47,993 bases of DNA from DASUAO01 sp046484625. Its GTDB lineage: Bacteria; Actinomycetota; Acidimicrobiia; IMCC26256; PALSA-555. The stretch spans positions 1 to 47,993 of the forward strand of contig JAWOIO010000091.1 of assembly GCA_046484625.1 (NCBI GenBank). The letters run 5' to 3'. Below the pieces are notes generated by a model. The model saw nothing but the letters and a program-made list of their open reading frames with translations. It was not told the origin of the DNA and did not search any database. Shown here piece after piece: positions 8,258-15,628 of the stretch (positions are counted from its first letter, which is position 1; every line of letters begins with the position of its first letter). A program made the position numbers and the translations under genes.

Positions 8258-8325
8258 CCGGGGCACCCTGGGGGTCGACAGATCGGGCACTCTGGGACCG
8301 TCTGATCACGCGCACCCCGAGGAGC
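8254..8325. repeat. imperfect direct repeats in an intergenic region
   Basis: Three loosely similar units of about 23-25 nt begin near 8254, 8279 and 8302 (CTGACCGGGGCACCCTGG, CAGATCGGGCACTCTGGG, CTGATCACGCGCACCCC). They fill the start of the 134-bp gap between the thiolase remnant and the DM13 gene. Similarity is modest and no function is claimed. Confidence 0.3.
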
Positions 8326-8391
8326 TTCGGTCATCCGGGTCGGCACCCGGCCCCGTAGACCGGCGAACCCCCTCGCGAGCCAGGAGAACCC

Positions 8392-9183
8392 ATGGCCACC
8401 TCCGTCGACGAGCAGCCCGGCGCCGACCCCGGAAGGCCCGGACGCAACGGGTCCCGGCCCGGCCGGCGCACGAGCGCGCCACCGAAGTGGATCGAGGCGA
8501 TCCCCCTCGTCGTGCTCGCCGTGTCGTTCGGGATCATGGCGGCGATCCGGCCCAACGCAGTGCGCGACATCTTCTCCGGCACCCAGGCGATCGTCGTCAC
8601 CCTCGGCATCGTCGTCGGCTGGCTCGTGCTCTCACGCCTCGTGCTCCCGCGCCTGATCCGGAACGGCTGGCTGCGCACCGGGATCCTGAGCGCCCTGGCC
8701 GTGGCCCTCGTGCTCGTGCTCATCCTCCCCAACCTCCGGAGCAAGAAGGTCGTGGAGACCTTCCCCGGCACCGACGCCGCGCAGCCGGCCGCGCCGACTC
8801 CGAGCGTCGCCCCGACCGACGCCGCCCCCACCGAGGCACCCGCTGCGACCGAGCCGGTCGTGCTCGGAACCGGCGCGCTGCAGGGCATCGATCACGACGC
8901 GAGCGGGACGGTCAACCTCTATCAGCAGCCCGACGGGAGATTCGTCGTCGGCCTCGAGGGGATCGACGTCGAGCCCGGCCCCGACTACAAGCTCTACGTC
9001 GTCCGTGGCTCGGGCCAGGAGCGCCCGGGCGACGGCGCCGTGGACCTCGGCGACCTCAAGGGCAACCAGGGGACGCAGTTCTACGACGTGCCTGCCGGCA
9101 CCGACGTCGCGAGCGGCGAGTGGACGGTGCTCATCTGGTGCCGTGCGTTCGCGGTCCCGATCGCGGGCGCGACGCCGAGCTGA
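8392..9183 (+). CDS. membrane protein with C-terminal DM13 domain
   Basis: Predicted membrane-anchored protein of 263 aa. A charged N terminus (1-33) is followed by three hydrophobic segments at about 34-52, 66-88 and 93-113, an Ala/Pro/Thr-rich linker (about 118-155), and a DM13 domain at about 157-262. The domain shows the family sequence pattern: DHDASGTVNLY, GPDYKLYVV, VDLGDLKGNQGTQFYDVP and the hallmark VLIWCRAFAVPI with its conserved Cys250. DM13 domains are predicted redox or ligand-binding modules, usually extracytoplasmic. Start ATG has GGAGAA 6-11 nt upstream. The gene stands alone on its strand and converges closely on tetR (6 nt between stops). Domain assignment is good; function unknown. 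Confidence 0.85.
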   Translation: MATSVDEQPGADPGRPGRNGSRPGRRTSAPPKWIEAIPLVVLAVSFGIMAAIRPNAVRDIFSGTQAIVVTLGIVVGWLVLSRLVLPRLIRNGWLRTGILSALAVALVLVLILPNLRSKKVVETFPGTDAAQPAAPTPSVAPTDAAPTEAPAATEPVVLGTGALQGIDHDASGTVNLYQQPDGRFVVGLEGIDVEPGPDYKLYVVRGSGQERPGDGAVDLGDLKGNQGTQFYDVPAGTDVASGEWTVLIWCRAFAVPIAGATPS

Positions 9184-9189
9184 GCGACC

Positions 9190-9936
9190 CTACGGCCCGC
9201 CGAAGAACCCGCGGTGCACGATGGTCGCCATCGTGTCGAGCAGGGTGTCGTCGTCCTCGACCAGGCGACGTGACGCGACGCCGTAGCAGACCCGCTCGAG
9301 CATCGCCATCAGCGCGCCGACCGCAGCCGCCTCGTTGGCGGCCACCGGCACCTGCGCGTCATGCATGCGCCGGCCGAGTTGATCACCGATCGCGGTGAAC
9401 GCCTTGACGCCGAGGCGGTCGACCTCACGGTCGCCGACCTGGTCCTCCATCCAGGCCCGGATCACGGGCCCGTACCGTCGGTAGGTCGTGAGGAACCGCT
9501 CGAGGAACGAGCGCAGCTCCGCCCGACCGGCGTCGTCAGGGGTGATCGGCCCGATGGTGTCGGCGAGGTCCGTGAGCTCGTGCGCGCAGTCCACCGCCAG
9601 CGCGCGGAGGAGGTCCTCCTTGTTGGTGAAGTACAGGTAGAAGGTCCCGTGCGACGTCCGCGCCGCGCGGACGATGTCGTCGACCCGCGCCGCGTGGTAC
9701 CCGCGCCGCGCGAACACGCGCAGCCCGGCGTCGAGGAGCCGCTGCATGGTGCGTCGACCCTGGGCGCGGAGCTCTCGTCCCTGGGCGGGCGTCCCGGCGC
9801 TCGCCGCACGCCGCTCCCGAGCCTCGTCCCGGTCGGAGGCCTCGTCCCGGTCGGAGGCCTCGTCGCGGTCGGAGGGTGGACGCCCCGAAGGCGCGCGGCC
9901 GGAGCGCTCGCGATCCGACTTGTACGATTCCGCCAC
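9190..9936 (-). CDS. TetR/AcrR-family transcriptional regulator
   Basis: Predicted repressor of 248 aa. The TetR HTH is at about residues 63-110 (RLLDAGLRVFARRGYHAARV, then SHGTFYLYFTNKEDLL), followed by an all-helical ligand-binding domain. The N-terminal ~60 residues are unusually long, hydrophilic and repetitive: three SDRDEA-like units encoded by an 18-bp tandem repeat. GTG 9936 has a G-rich tract just upstream; an in-frame ATG at 9981 is possible but would overlap the divergent gene's promoter, and no later start keeps the HTH intact. It is divergent from an acyl-CoA synthetase gene, a common arrangement for TetR regulators of fatty-acid catabolism. It is the only TetR gene here and a candidate reader of the CTGAC-N6-GTCAG operators, but none lies next to its own promoter. 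Confidence 0.9.
   Translation of the reverse strand: MAESYKSDRERSGRAPSGRPPSDRDEASDRDEASDRDEARERRAASAGTPAQGRELRAQGRRTMQRLLDAGLRVFARRGYHAARVDDIVRAARTSHGTFYLYFTNKEDLLRALAVDCAHELTDLADTIGPITPDDAGRAELRSFLERFLTTYRRYGPVIRAWMEDQVGDREVDRLGVKAFTAIGDQLGRRMHDAQVPVAANEAAAVGALMAMLERVCYGVASRRLVEDDDTLLDTMATIVHRGFFGGP
9821..9874. repeat. 18-bp tandem repeat, three units, inside tetR
   Basis: Three head-to-tail units GCCTCGTCCCGGTCGGAG; the third differs by one base. On the minus strand each encodes six residues of the SDRDEA type in the N-terminal extension of the TetR protein. Because the unit is a multiple of three, changes in copy number would keep the reading frame. Confidence 0.85.
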
Positions 9937-9984
9937 GACCCCCCGCTGACACTCGTGCTCGACACGGGCCCGGAGAGGCACCCC

Positions 9985-11496
9985 ATGCTCGGTGCAACCC
10001 TACGCGAGGCCGCCCGGCGGTTCCGCGACCAGCCTGCGTACGTGGCGCCGGACGGGTGGCCGCTCTCGTACACCTTCCTCGATCGGGCCAGCGACGAGGT
10101 GGCGACCGGGCTCACCCGACGCGGGGTTGGGCTCGGCGACGTCGTCGCCCTGCTCGTCCCCCCGGGACCCGAGTACCTCGTCGCGTACCTGGCCGCGGCG
10201 AAGCTCGGGGCCATCACCACAGGAGTCAACGACCGCCTCACCGACGCCGAGCGGGCGACGGTGCTCGACCTCGCCGGCCCCCGGCTCGTCATCGGTCCCG
10301 AAGGTGCCGCCTCGACCTCCCACGAGACGGGGCACGAGACCGTCGAGGCACGCCGCGCCGGCACCCCCGACGACGTCCTGCGCGAGCTCCGCCTCGAAGG
10401 CGCTCCCGTCCCGCTCGAACCGGACCCCGAGCGCCCGGTCGCCATCATCTTCACCTCGGGGACGACGGGCATCCCGAAGGGCGCGCTCTACTGCAACCGG
10501 CAGCTGTCGTTCATCACCAATGTCGACGTCGGCACGACGTGGGGCGCCGGTGGCCGGGGCCTCACCGGGACCTCCTTCGCGCACCTCGGCTTCATGACCA
10601 AGCTCCCGGGCAACCTCCAACGCGGCGGGACGAGCTTCATCATGGAGCGCTGGCGCGCCCACGACGCCCTCGCGCTCCTCGAGCGCGAGGGGATGCAGAC
10701 GGTGGCTGGTGTGCCCACGCAGCTGGCGCTCATGCTGCGCGATCCCGACTTCGACGAGTTCGACCTCTCCAGCATCGGGTTCATCGTCGTCGGCGGCGGA
10801 CCGGTCACGCCCGGACTCGCGCAGGAGGCACGGACACGCTTCGACGCCAAGCTCGCCACGCGCTACTCCTGCACGGAGGCCGGCATCGGACTCGGCACCG
10901 GCTTCGACGACCCCGAGGAGGACGCGATCATCAGCGTCGGACGCCCGCACGCCGCGGTCGAGCTCGGCGTGCTCGACGACGATGATCACCCCGTGGCCCC
11001 GGGTGACATCGGCGCGGTGTGCCTGCGGTCCCCCGCAGTGATGTCGGGGTACTGGCGCGCCCCCGACGCCACGCGTGACGCGTTCACCGCCGGCGGCTTC
11101 GTCCGGACCGGCGACGTCGGATGGGTCGATGACCAGGGTCGGCTCCGGCTCGTGGGCCGGAGCAAGGAGATGTACGTCCGCGGCGGGTACAACGTGTACC
11201 CGGTCGAGGTCGAGGCGGTGCTCTCGACGCATCCCGAGGTCGCGCATGTCGCGGTCGTCCCCGCACCCGATCCCGTCATGGGCGAGGTGGGGGTCGCGTT
11301 CGTGGTCGCCCGCGACCCGTCGACGGTGCCAACCATCGACGGGCTCCGGGAGTTCGGACGCGATCGGCTCGCGGCGCACAAGCTGCCCGAGGATCTTCAG
11401 ATCCTCGACGCGCTCCCGCTCACCGCGGGAGAGAAGGTCGACCGCCGGGTGCTCCGAGGAATGCTCGACGCGGAGCACCCTCGGCGACTGGGCTGA
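9985..11496 (+). CDS. acyl-CoA synthetase / AMP-dependent ligase
   Basis: ANL-superfamily ligase of 503 aa that would activate a carboxylic acid to its CoA thioester through an acyl-adenylate. The P-loop FTSGTTGIPKG is at residues 156-166, the A5 region reads TRYSCTEAGIG, the A8 hinge is near RTGDVGWVDDQGRLRLVGRSKEMYV (quoted in part), and the catalytic Lys484 lies in GEKVDRRVL. ATG 9985 follows CGGAGAGG; conserved sequence begins right after it. Its TGA stop lies inside operator site 3, which serves the downstream acyl-CoA dehydrogenase 27 nt away. It is divergent from tetR with a 48-bp gap. Chain length or substrate type cannot be told. Confidence 0.9.
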   Translation: MLGATLREAARRFRDQPAYVAPDGWPLSYTFLDRASDEVATGLTRRGVGLGDVVALLVPPGPEYLVAYLAAAKLGAITTGVNDRLTDAERATVLDLAGPRLVIGPEGAASTSHETGHETVEARRAGTPDDVLRELRLEGAPVPLEPDPERPVAIIFTSGTTGIPKGALYCNRQLSFITNVDVGTTWGAGGRGLTGTSFAHLGFMTKLPGNLQRGGTSFIMERWRAHDALALLEREGMQTVAGVPTQLALMLRDPDFDEFDLSSIGFIVVGGGPVTPGLAQEARTRFDAKLATRYSCTEAGIGLGTGFDDPEEDAIISVGRPHAAVELGVLDDDDHPVAPGDIGAVCLRSPAVMSGYWRAPDATRDAFTAGGFVRTGDVGWVDDQGRLRLVGRSKEMYVRGGYNVYPVEVEAVLSTHPEVAHVAVVPAPDPVMGEVGVAFVVARDPSTVPTIDGLREFGRDRLAAHKLPEDLQILDALPLTAGEKVDRRVLRGMLDAEHPRRLG

Positions 11497-11508
11497 CGCG
11501 CACGTCAG
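11493..11508. promoter_or_regulatory. operator palindrome CTGAC-N6-GTCAG, site 3
   Basis: CTGAC-GCGCAC-GTCAG followed by GT. It overlaps the stop codon of the acyl-CoA synthetase and ends next to a TAGGTT -10 box (11510-11515). It therefore sits between -35 and -10 of the acyl-CoA dehydrogenase promoter, where a bound protein would block RNA polymerase. Confidence 0.75.
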
Positions 11509-11509
11509 G

Positions 11510-11515
11510 TAGGTT
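11510..11515 (+). promoter_or_regulatory. -10 box of a probable leaderless promoter
   Basis: TAGGTT lies 8 nt before the ATG at 11524, so transcription would start at or within a base or two of the start codon. There is no ribosome binding site. It abuts operator site 3. Confidence 0.6.
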
Positions 11516-11523
11516 GCCCGTCG

Positions 11524-12681
11524 ATGGAGCTCGAGTTCACGGCCGACCAGGACGACCTGCGCGACGGGGTGCGCGCGATGCTCTCGCGTGAGTGTCCGCC
11601 CGAGCTCGTGCGGACGGTCGTCGAGGACGCCTTCCGCGACGGCGCCGAGGGACGCGCGGCCACCGCAGGTCTCTGGCGCCAGATGGTCGATCTCGGCTGG
11701 CCGGCGCTGACCGTGCCGGAAGCCCACGGCGGACTCGGGCTGGGCACGGTCGAGCTCTCGGTGGTCCTCGAGGAGATGGGGCGCGTCGTCGCGCCGGGGC
11801 CGTTCGTCCCCACCACGACCCAGCTCGTCCCGGCGATCGCGGAAGCCGGTGACGACACCCAGCGGGAGCGGTTCCTGGGCGCGGTCGCGGCAGGGTCGTG
11901 CACCGGGGCCCTGGCCGTCGCCGAGCCCGAGACCGGCCTCGACCCGGCGTCGGTCCGCACGACCGCGAGCCAGGGCGGCGATGGCGCCTGGGTGCTCTCC
12001 GGCGAGAAGTCGGCGGTGCTCGGCGCACCGGAGGTCGAAGAGATCGTGGTCGTGGCGCGCACGCCCGGATCGGTCGGCGACGACGGTGTCGGCGCGTTCG
12101 TGGTCCCGTCGTCCGACCTCATGATCGAGCCGATGGCGGCGCTCGATCCCACCCGCGGGCTCGGCACGCTCCGACTCGACGGCGTGACCGTCGCCGCCGA
12201 TCGGTGCCTCGGTGTCCCCGGCCCGGAGACTGCGGCCGCACTGCGACGCGCGATCGACGTCGCGGTGATGGGACTCGCGCTCGAGGCGCTCGGCACGTGC
12301 CAGACCATCTTCGACGTGACGCTCGAGTACGCGAAGCAGCGAGAGCAGTTCGGGGTCCCGATCGGCTCGTTCCAGGCGATCAAGCACAAGCTCGCCAACA
12401 TGCTTGTCGCACTCGAGCGTGCCCGCTCCACCGGCTACTTCGCCGCGCTCACGATCGCCGAGGACGATCCCGAGCGCTGGCTCGCGACGTCGACGGCCAA
12501 GGCCGCGGCGAACGACTGCCAACGCCTCCTGGCGTCAGAGGGCATCCAGATCCACGGCGGCATCGGCTACACGTGGGAGCACGACATGCACATGTACGTG
12601 CGCCGCGTGAAGACCAACGCTGCGTTGTTCGGCACGACCGCCGAGCACCACGCGCGGATCGCCGACCTGCTCGGGGTCTAG
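11524..12681 (+). CDS. acyl-CoA dehydrogenase (FadE-type)
   Basis: FAD-dependent acyl-CoA dehydrogenase of 385 aa. It has the N-terminal helical domain (LEFTADQDDLRDGVRAML), a middle beta domain and the C-terminal helical FAD/CoA domain with YAKQREQFGVPIGSFQAIKH and IQIHGGIGYTWEHDMH. The usual C-terminal YEGT catalytic position reads LFGT, so the classical Glu base is absent. That is common in subunits of heteromeric actinobacterial dehydrogenases, which work with a partner subunit; no partner is adjacent. ATG 11524 is preceded by TAGGTT 8 nt upstream. It follows the acyl-CoA synthetase by 27 nt but has its own operator and promoter. Its stop overlaps that of the next gene on the other strand in a CTAG. 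Confidence 0.9.
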   Translation: MELEFTADQDDLRDGVRAMLSRECPPELVRTVVEDAFRDGAEGRAATAGLWRQMVDLGWPALTVPEAHGGLGLGTVELSVVLEEMGRVVAPGPFVPTTTQLVPAIAEAGDDTQRERFLGAVAAGSCTGALAVAEPETGLDPASVRTTASQGGDGAWVLSGEKSAVLGAPEVEEIVVVARTPGSVGDDGVGAFVVPSSDLMIEPMAALDPTRGLGTLRLDGVTVAADRCLGVPGPETAAALRRAIDVAVMGLALEALGTCQTIFDVTLEYAKQREQFGVPIGSFQAIKHKLANMLVALERARSTGYFAALTIAEDDPERWLATSTAKAAANDCQRLLASEGIQIHGGIGYTWEHDMHMYVRRVKTNAALFGTTAEHHARIADLLGV

Positions 12682-13430
12682 AAGATCAGCTCCCAGAGCG
12701 CGTACCAGACCACGGTGAGGGCGAGACCGGTGCCGATGGCCCGCGTGTGGTTCTCGTAGACCCAGTTCGTGAGGTTCGAGCCCTTCCCACCGATGATCCC
12801 GAGCGCGCTCAGCTCGAAGGCGAGGAAGATCACGCCCGTGATCGCCCAGTAGATCGCGCGGTCACTGCCCGTCTCGAAGCCCCCGCCGGCGAAGAAGTGC
12901 GAGGTGCCGATCATGAACATCAGCATCGAGAACGAGAAGATGGTGTTCTGACGCGAGGCCAGGAGGGCGGCCCGACCCGCCGCTGGCGCGTCCGGGTCGG
13001 CTTCCCCGCCGGCCAGGACGTTGCGGGCGTTGGCGATCACGATCCGCTGCTTGGGCCAGATCACGAGCCACACGTTGAGGAACATCGTGATCCCGAGCAG
13101 CATCCCGGTGGCGATGGCGATACCGGCCGGCGTCTTGAAGTAGTCGTCGGTGAGGAAGCTGCCGTCGCCGCCGCTGCTCTGGGGGATGAGCCCGAGGAGC
13201 AGGCCGAAGCCCAACGTCGCTGCCGCAGCCCACCGGAACCACCACAGGGCACGGGACGCGAGCTTGTCGATCGTCTGGTTGCGGGCGCCGGCGTCGAGCT
13301 CGGCGAACGCGGGGACCTGCACGAAGTTGAAGTAGTAGAGCAGGCCGATCCAGGCGATGCCCACCAGGACGTGCGCCCACCGGGCTGCGAAGTTGAGGCC
13401 GTAGTTGTCGAAGATCTCGATGCCGAGCAT
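12678..13430 (-). CDS. polytopic membrane protein, Urate_ox_N (PuuD N-terminal)-like
   Basis: Integral membrane protein of 250 aa with about six hydrophobic helices. It starts with a short amphipathic N terminus, then AARWAHVLVGIAWIGLLYYF (17-36), and a central MFLNVWLVIWPKQRIVI segment. Both patterns are characteristic of the membrane domain found at the N terminus of PuuD-type urate hydroxylases and of stand-alone relatives. The C-terminal cytochrome c domain of PuuD is absent, so urate oxidation should not be assumed. His residues in the helices could bind haem. It converges on the acyl-CoA dehydrogenase with a 4-nt overlap. The family call is from remembered motifs and moderately sure. 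Confidence 0.65.
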   Translation of the reverse strand: MLGIEIFDNYGLNFAARWAHVLVGIAWIGLLYYFNFVQVPAFAELDAGARNQTIDKLASRALWWFRWAAAATLGFGLLLGLIPQSSGGDGSFLTDDYFKTPAGIAIATGMLLGITMFLNVWLVIWPKQRIVIANARNVLAGGEADPDAPAAGRAALLASRQNTIFSFSMLMFMIGTSHFFAGGGFETGSDRAIYWAITGVIFLAFELSALGIIGGKGSNLTNWVYENHTRAIGTGLALTVVWYALWELIF

Positions 13431-13517
13431 GGTCAGTGGACTCTCCCCCGTGGTGGCTGATCTGGCGGCAAGGTAGCACCGACCGGCGTTCGGCCGCAGG
13501 ATCTCCCGGGCCGTCGG

Positions 13518-14084
13518 TCATTCCCCTCCCCCGGCACGGGGCATCGGGACGTCGGACTCGGCGCCCAGGGCGACGAGTCGCAGCGCGCCGTCGTCGACGG
13601 CCAGCTCGGTCACCGAGGCGTGCGCGGGCGCGAAGCACATCACGCGCTCGTCGCCCGTCGCTGCGCCGACCGCGGTGTTGATCGCGACGAAGTGGGAGAA
13701 CACGACGCTGTCCTGCTCGATCGTCGTCAGGGCGTCGAGCAAGGTCGCGCGCCAGGACGCGAGCCGGTCGTCGACCTCGGACCAGGTGCCCGCGAGCACT
13801 CCTCGCAGCCAGCCGACCCGAGCGTCGGGATCGACGTGCGGAGCGGTGATCTCACCGACGGCCGGGACGACGTGCGTTCCCGTCCCCCAGTGCGCGGCGA
13901 GTGGGGCCGCGGTCTCCCGAGCGCGCCGCAAGGGCGAGGTGAGCACCGGACGCGACGGGTGGTCGCCGAGCACGTCGACGAGGCGCGCCGCCTGCTCGCG
14001 GCCCAGTGGGTCGAGCCCCGCGTCGGGAGCAGCATCCCAATTCTCGGTGGGTCGCGCGTGACGCACGAGGAGGAGGCGGGTCAT
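13518..14084 (-). CDS. histidine phosphatase family protein (phosphoglycerate mutase-like)
   Basis: Cytoplasmic phosphatase of 188 aa. The phospho-accepting histidine is in LLVRHARPTENW near the N terminus (RHA instead of the commoner RHG). SPLRRARETAAPLA holds the second Arg, and VVFSHFVAINTAVGA supplies the second conserved His. ATG 14084 places the RH motif at residues 8-9, the normal position; a longer open frame upstream is antisense to the LysM gene. It may act on phosphosugars, phosphoserine or other small phosphates; the substrate is not visible. It is divergent from the LysM protein gene with a 68-bp gap. Confidence 0.88.
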   Translation of the reverse strand: MTRLLLVRHARPTENWDAAPDAGLDPLGREQAARLVDVLGDHPSRPVLTSPLRRARETAAPLAAHWGTGTHVVPAVGEITAPHVDPDARVGWLRGVLAGTWSEVDDRLASWRATLLDALTTIEQDSVVFSHFVAINTAVGAATGDERVMCFAPAHASVTELAVDDGALRLVALGAESDVPMPRAGGGE

Positions 14085-14152
14085 CGGCCAGGCACCGTAC
14101 CCCTTGCCCGCGCTCCCCCGGCCGTCATCGACCCACCTCCAGGAGGTACCCC

Positions 14153-14935
14153 ATGCGACGTCCCCTCGTCCTCGCGACCACGCTCGCCGCCGAGCTCGCG
14201 GCCGGCACCCTCGCCCTCGCACCGCCCGCCGCGGCCCAGACCGTGCCCGACGCCCCCGTCGATGCCCACGCCGTCGCGTCCGACGCCCTCGATCCCGGTC
14301 CGGGCGAGCCGGGTCCGAGCGATCCCGGTCCGGGCGATCCCGGTCCGGTCGCCGAGCCGCCGTCCGACGACCCCGGCGACCCCGGCGACCCCGGCGACCC
14401 CGGCGACCCGGGTCCGGCGCCGGTGCGCACCGGCCGGGTCGACCCCACACCCGACGATGCTCCGGTCGAGCAGCCCGATCTCGCTCCCGCGGTCCCGACC
14501 ACGGTTCGTACCGGGCGACTCGACGACGCTGCGGTTGCGGCCGCCGCCCAGACCCGGGGCGGCCGGCCGACCCGGGGCGATGCGGCCGACGAGACCGTAC
14601 CGTCCACCGCTCCCCGCGGCCCGCGTCGGACCGGACCGACCAACCCGAGCTCGACCGGCCCGGCCGCCGAGGCGGTCGCGCCACCCGCGGCGTCGCCGAC
14701 GGCTGCACCCAGCGTCTCCCAGACGAGCCACGTCGTGGTGCCAGGTGACCACCTCTGGGCGATCGCCGCGCAGCAGGTCGCGTCGGCAGCAGGTCGTTCG
14801 CCGAGCGACCTCGCGGCCGCCGATGTCGTCACCTACTGGGTGCAGCTCTGCATGCACAACCGCCCGCAGCTGCAGACTGGGAACCCGAGCCTGATCTATC
14901 CGGGCGAGGTCATCGACCTCCCCCCGGTCGGGTAG
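14153..14935 (+). CDS. secreted LysM-domain protein with Asp-Pro-Gly repeats
   Basis: Predicted exported protein of 260 aa. A signal peptide at about 1-28 (MRRPLVLATTLAAELAAG, then ALAPPAAAQ) is followed by a low-complexity region of Pro/Gly/Asp (about 43-85) containing five DPG units from a 9-bp DNA repeat, then a disordered Ala/Thr/Pro linker. The C-terminal 65 residues form a LysM-like module starting SHVVVPGDHLWAIA and ending PSLIYPGEVIDLP. LysM modules bind peptidoglycan, so the protein is likely held in the cell wall with the repeat as a flexible spacer. The start is supported by AGGAGG at 14141-14146. No catalytic domain is visible. Confidence 0.85.
   Translation: MRRPLVLATTLAAELAAGTLALAPPAAAQTVPDAPVDAHAVASDALDPGPGEPGPSDPGPGDPGPVAEPPSDDPGDPGDPGDPGDPGPAPVRTGRVDPTPDDAPVEQPDLAPAVPTTVRTGRLDDAAVAAAAQTRGGRPTRGDAADETVPSTAPRGPRRTGPTNPSSTGPAAEAVAPPAASPTAAPSVSQTSHVVVPGDHLWAIAAQQVASAAGRSPSDLAAADVVTYWVQLCMHNRPQLQTGNPSLIYPGEVIDLPPVG
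14369..14413. repeat. 9-bp tandem repeat (GACCCCGGC), five units
   Basis: Five in-frame units encode Asp-Pro-Gly in the spacer of the LysM protein; the last unit has a synonymous change in its Pro and Gly codons. Near-identical units imply recent slippage; copy number can vary without frameshift. Confidence 0.85.
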
Positions 14936-15020
14936 TCGAGGCGACGACGCATAGCTCCGGGCCGCGGGGAAGGGCCGGGACAGGCTCGCCGCCGACGCCG
15001 AGGTACCGGCCGGCCCAGCG

Positions 15021-15524
15021 CTACCCCGCGGTGAGGCGGCCGACGACCAGCCGCATGGCCGCGAGCTCGGGATCGAGGATGTAGGTCTGGAGCTCGTCGC
15101 CCTCCCACTCGATGTTGGTGACCTCGGCCTGGAGCACGACATCATCGACGACGACGATCAGCTCGTTGCCATCGGTGAAGAAGGCCCGGTCGCCGAGACC
15201 CTCCACGGTCTCGGCGTCCAGGTCGGCCTCGAGCTCATCGAGCACCATGGCCGTCGCTTGGGTGAGCGGCTGCGTCGTGATGTTGAGCTTGAACGGCGCG
15301 TCGAGACTCTTCAGGCGCGGCGCCCAGTACTTCTTCGTGCGGTAGCTGCACTGCTCCACCCCACTCGACGTCTCCGACTCGGTCTTGACCACCTTGAAGC
15401 CGAGCACCTTGGATGCCTGCTTCTTGGTGAGCAGATCGCAGGTGTCGGACGAGGCCATGGCCGTGTGCGGGAGCAGGACCACACCGGTCAGGGCCAGCAG
15501 GGTGGCGAGCACGGCGCGCCTCAC
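15021..15524 (-). CDS. secreted hypothetical protein (DUF3558-like pattern)
   Basis: Predicted exported protein of 167 aa. A signal peptide covers about 1-25 (MRRAVLATLLALTGVVLLPH, then TAMAS). The mature part begins DTCDLLTKKQASKVLGF and has a second Cys in VEQCSYRT; this spacing, with a C-D-L-L start, resembles the DUF3558 group of actinobacterial exported proteins, but the first Cys is not in a lipobox, so it is not a lipoprotein. The two Cys may form a disulfide. GTG 15524 follows AGGAGG by 7 nt. It converges on the LysM gene and stands alone. Function unknown. Confidence 0.75.
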   Translation of the reverse strand: MRRAVLATLLALTGVVLLPHTAMASSDTCDLLTKKQASKVLGFKVVKTESETSSGVEQCSYRTKKYWAPRLKSLDAPFKLNITTQPLTQATAMVLDELEADLDAETVEGLGDRAFFTDGNELIVVVDDVVLQAEVTNIEWEGDELQTYILDPELAAMRLVVGRLTAG

Positions 15525-15628
15525 AGGGAGACCTCCTGGTCAGTCGAGCTGGATTCCGTAGCGGGACGGTACTCGGAGAGCTCCTCCGCCGGCGCAGGGC
15601 AGCACCACCTGGCCTCACCTCCCCCTTG

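Noticed and set aside
9947..9965. Possible CTGAC operator half-site between tetR and the acyl-CoA synthetase (CTGACACTCGTG)
   Set aside because: The right arm is not GTCAG, so autoregulation of tetR through the same palindrome is not supported.
10000..12522. Open frame of 840 codons on the minus strand
   Set aside because: It is antisense to an acyl-CoA synthetase and an acyl-CoA dehydrogenase with full motif sets; long antisense frames are expected at this GC content and the translation shows no family motifs.
14936..15020. GC-rich 85-bp gap between the LysM and secreted protein genes as a small RNA or terminator
   Set aside because: No convincing stem or promoter could be drawn; nothing is claimed.
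14081..15145. Minus-strand open frame of 354 codons opposite the LysM gene, with Gly/Val-rich repeats
   Set aside because: The repeats are the complement of the GACCCCGGC array; there is no recognisable domain, and the plus-strand gene has a signal peptide, LysM module and AGGAGG.
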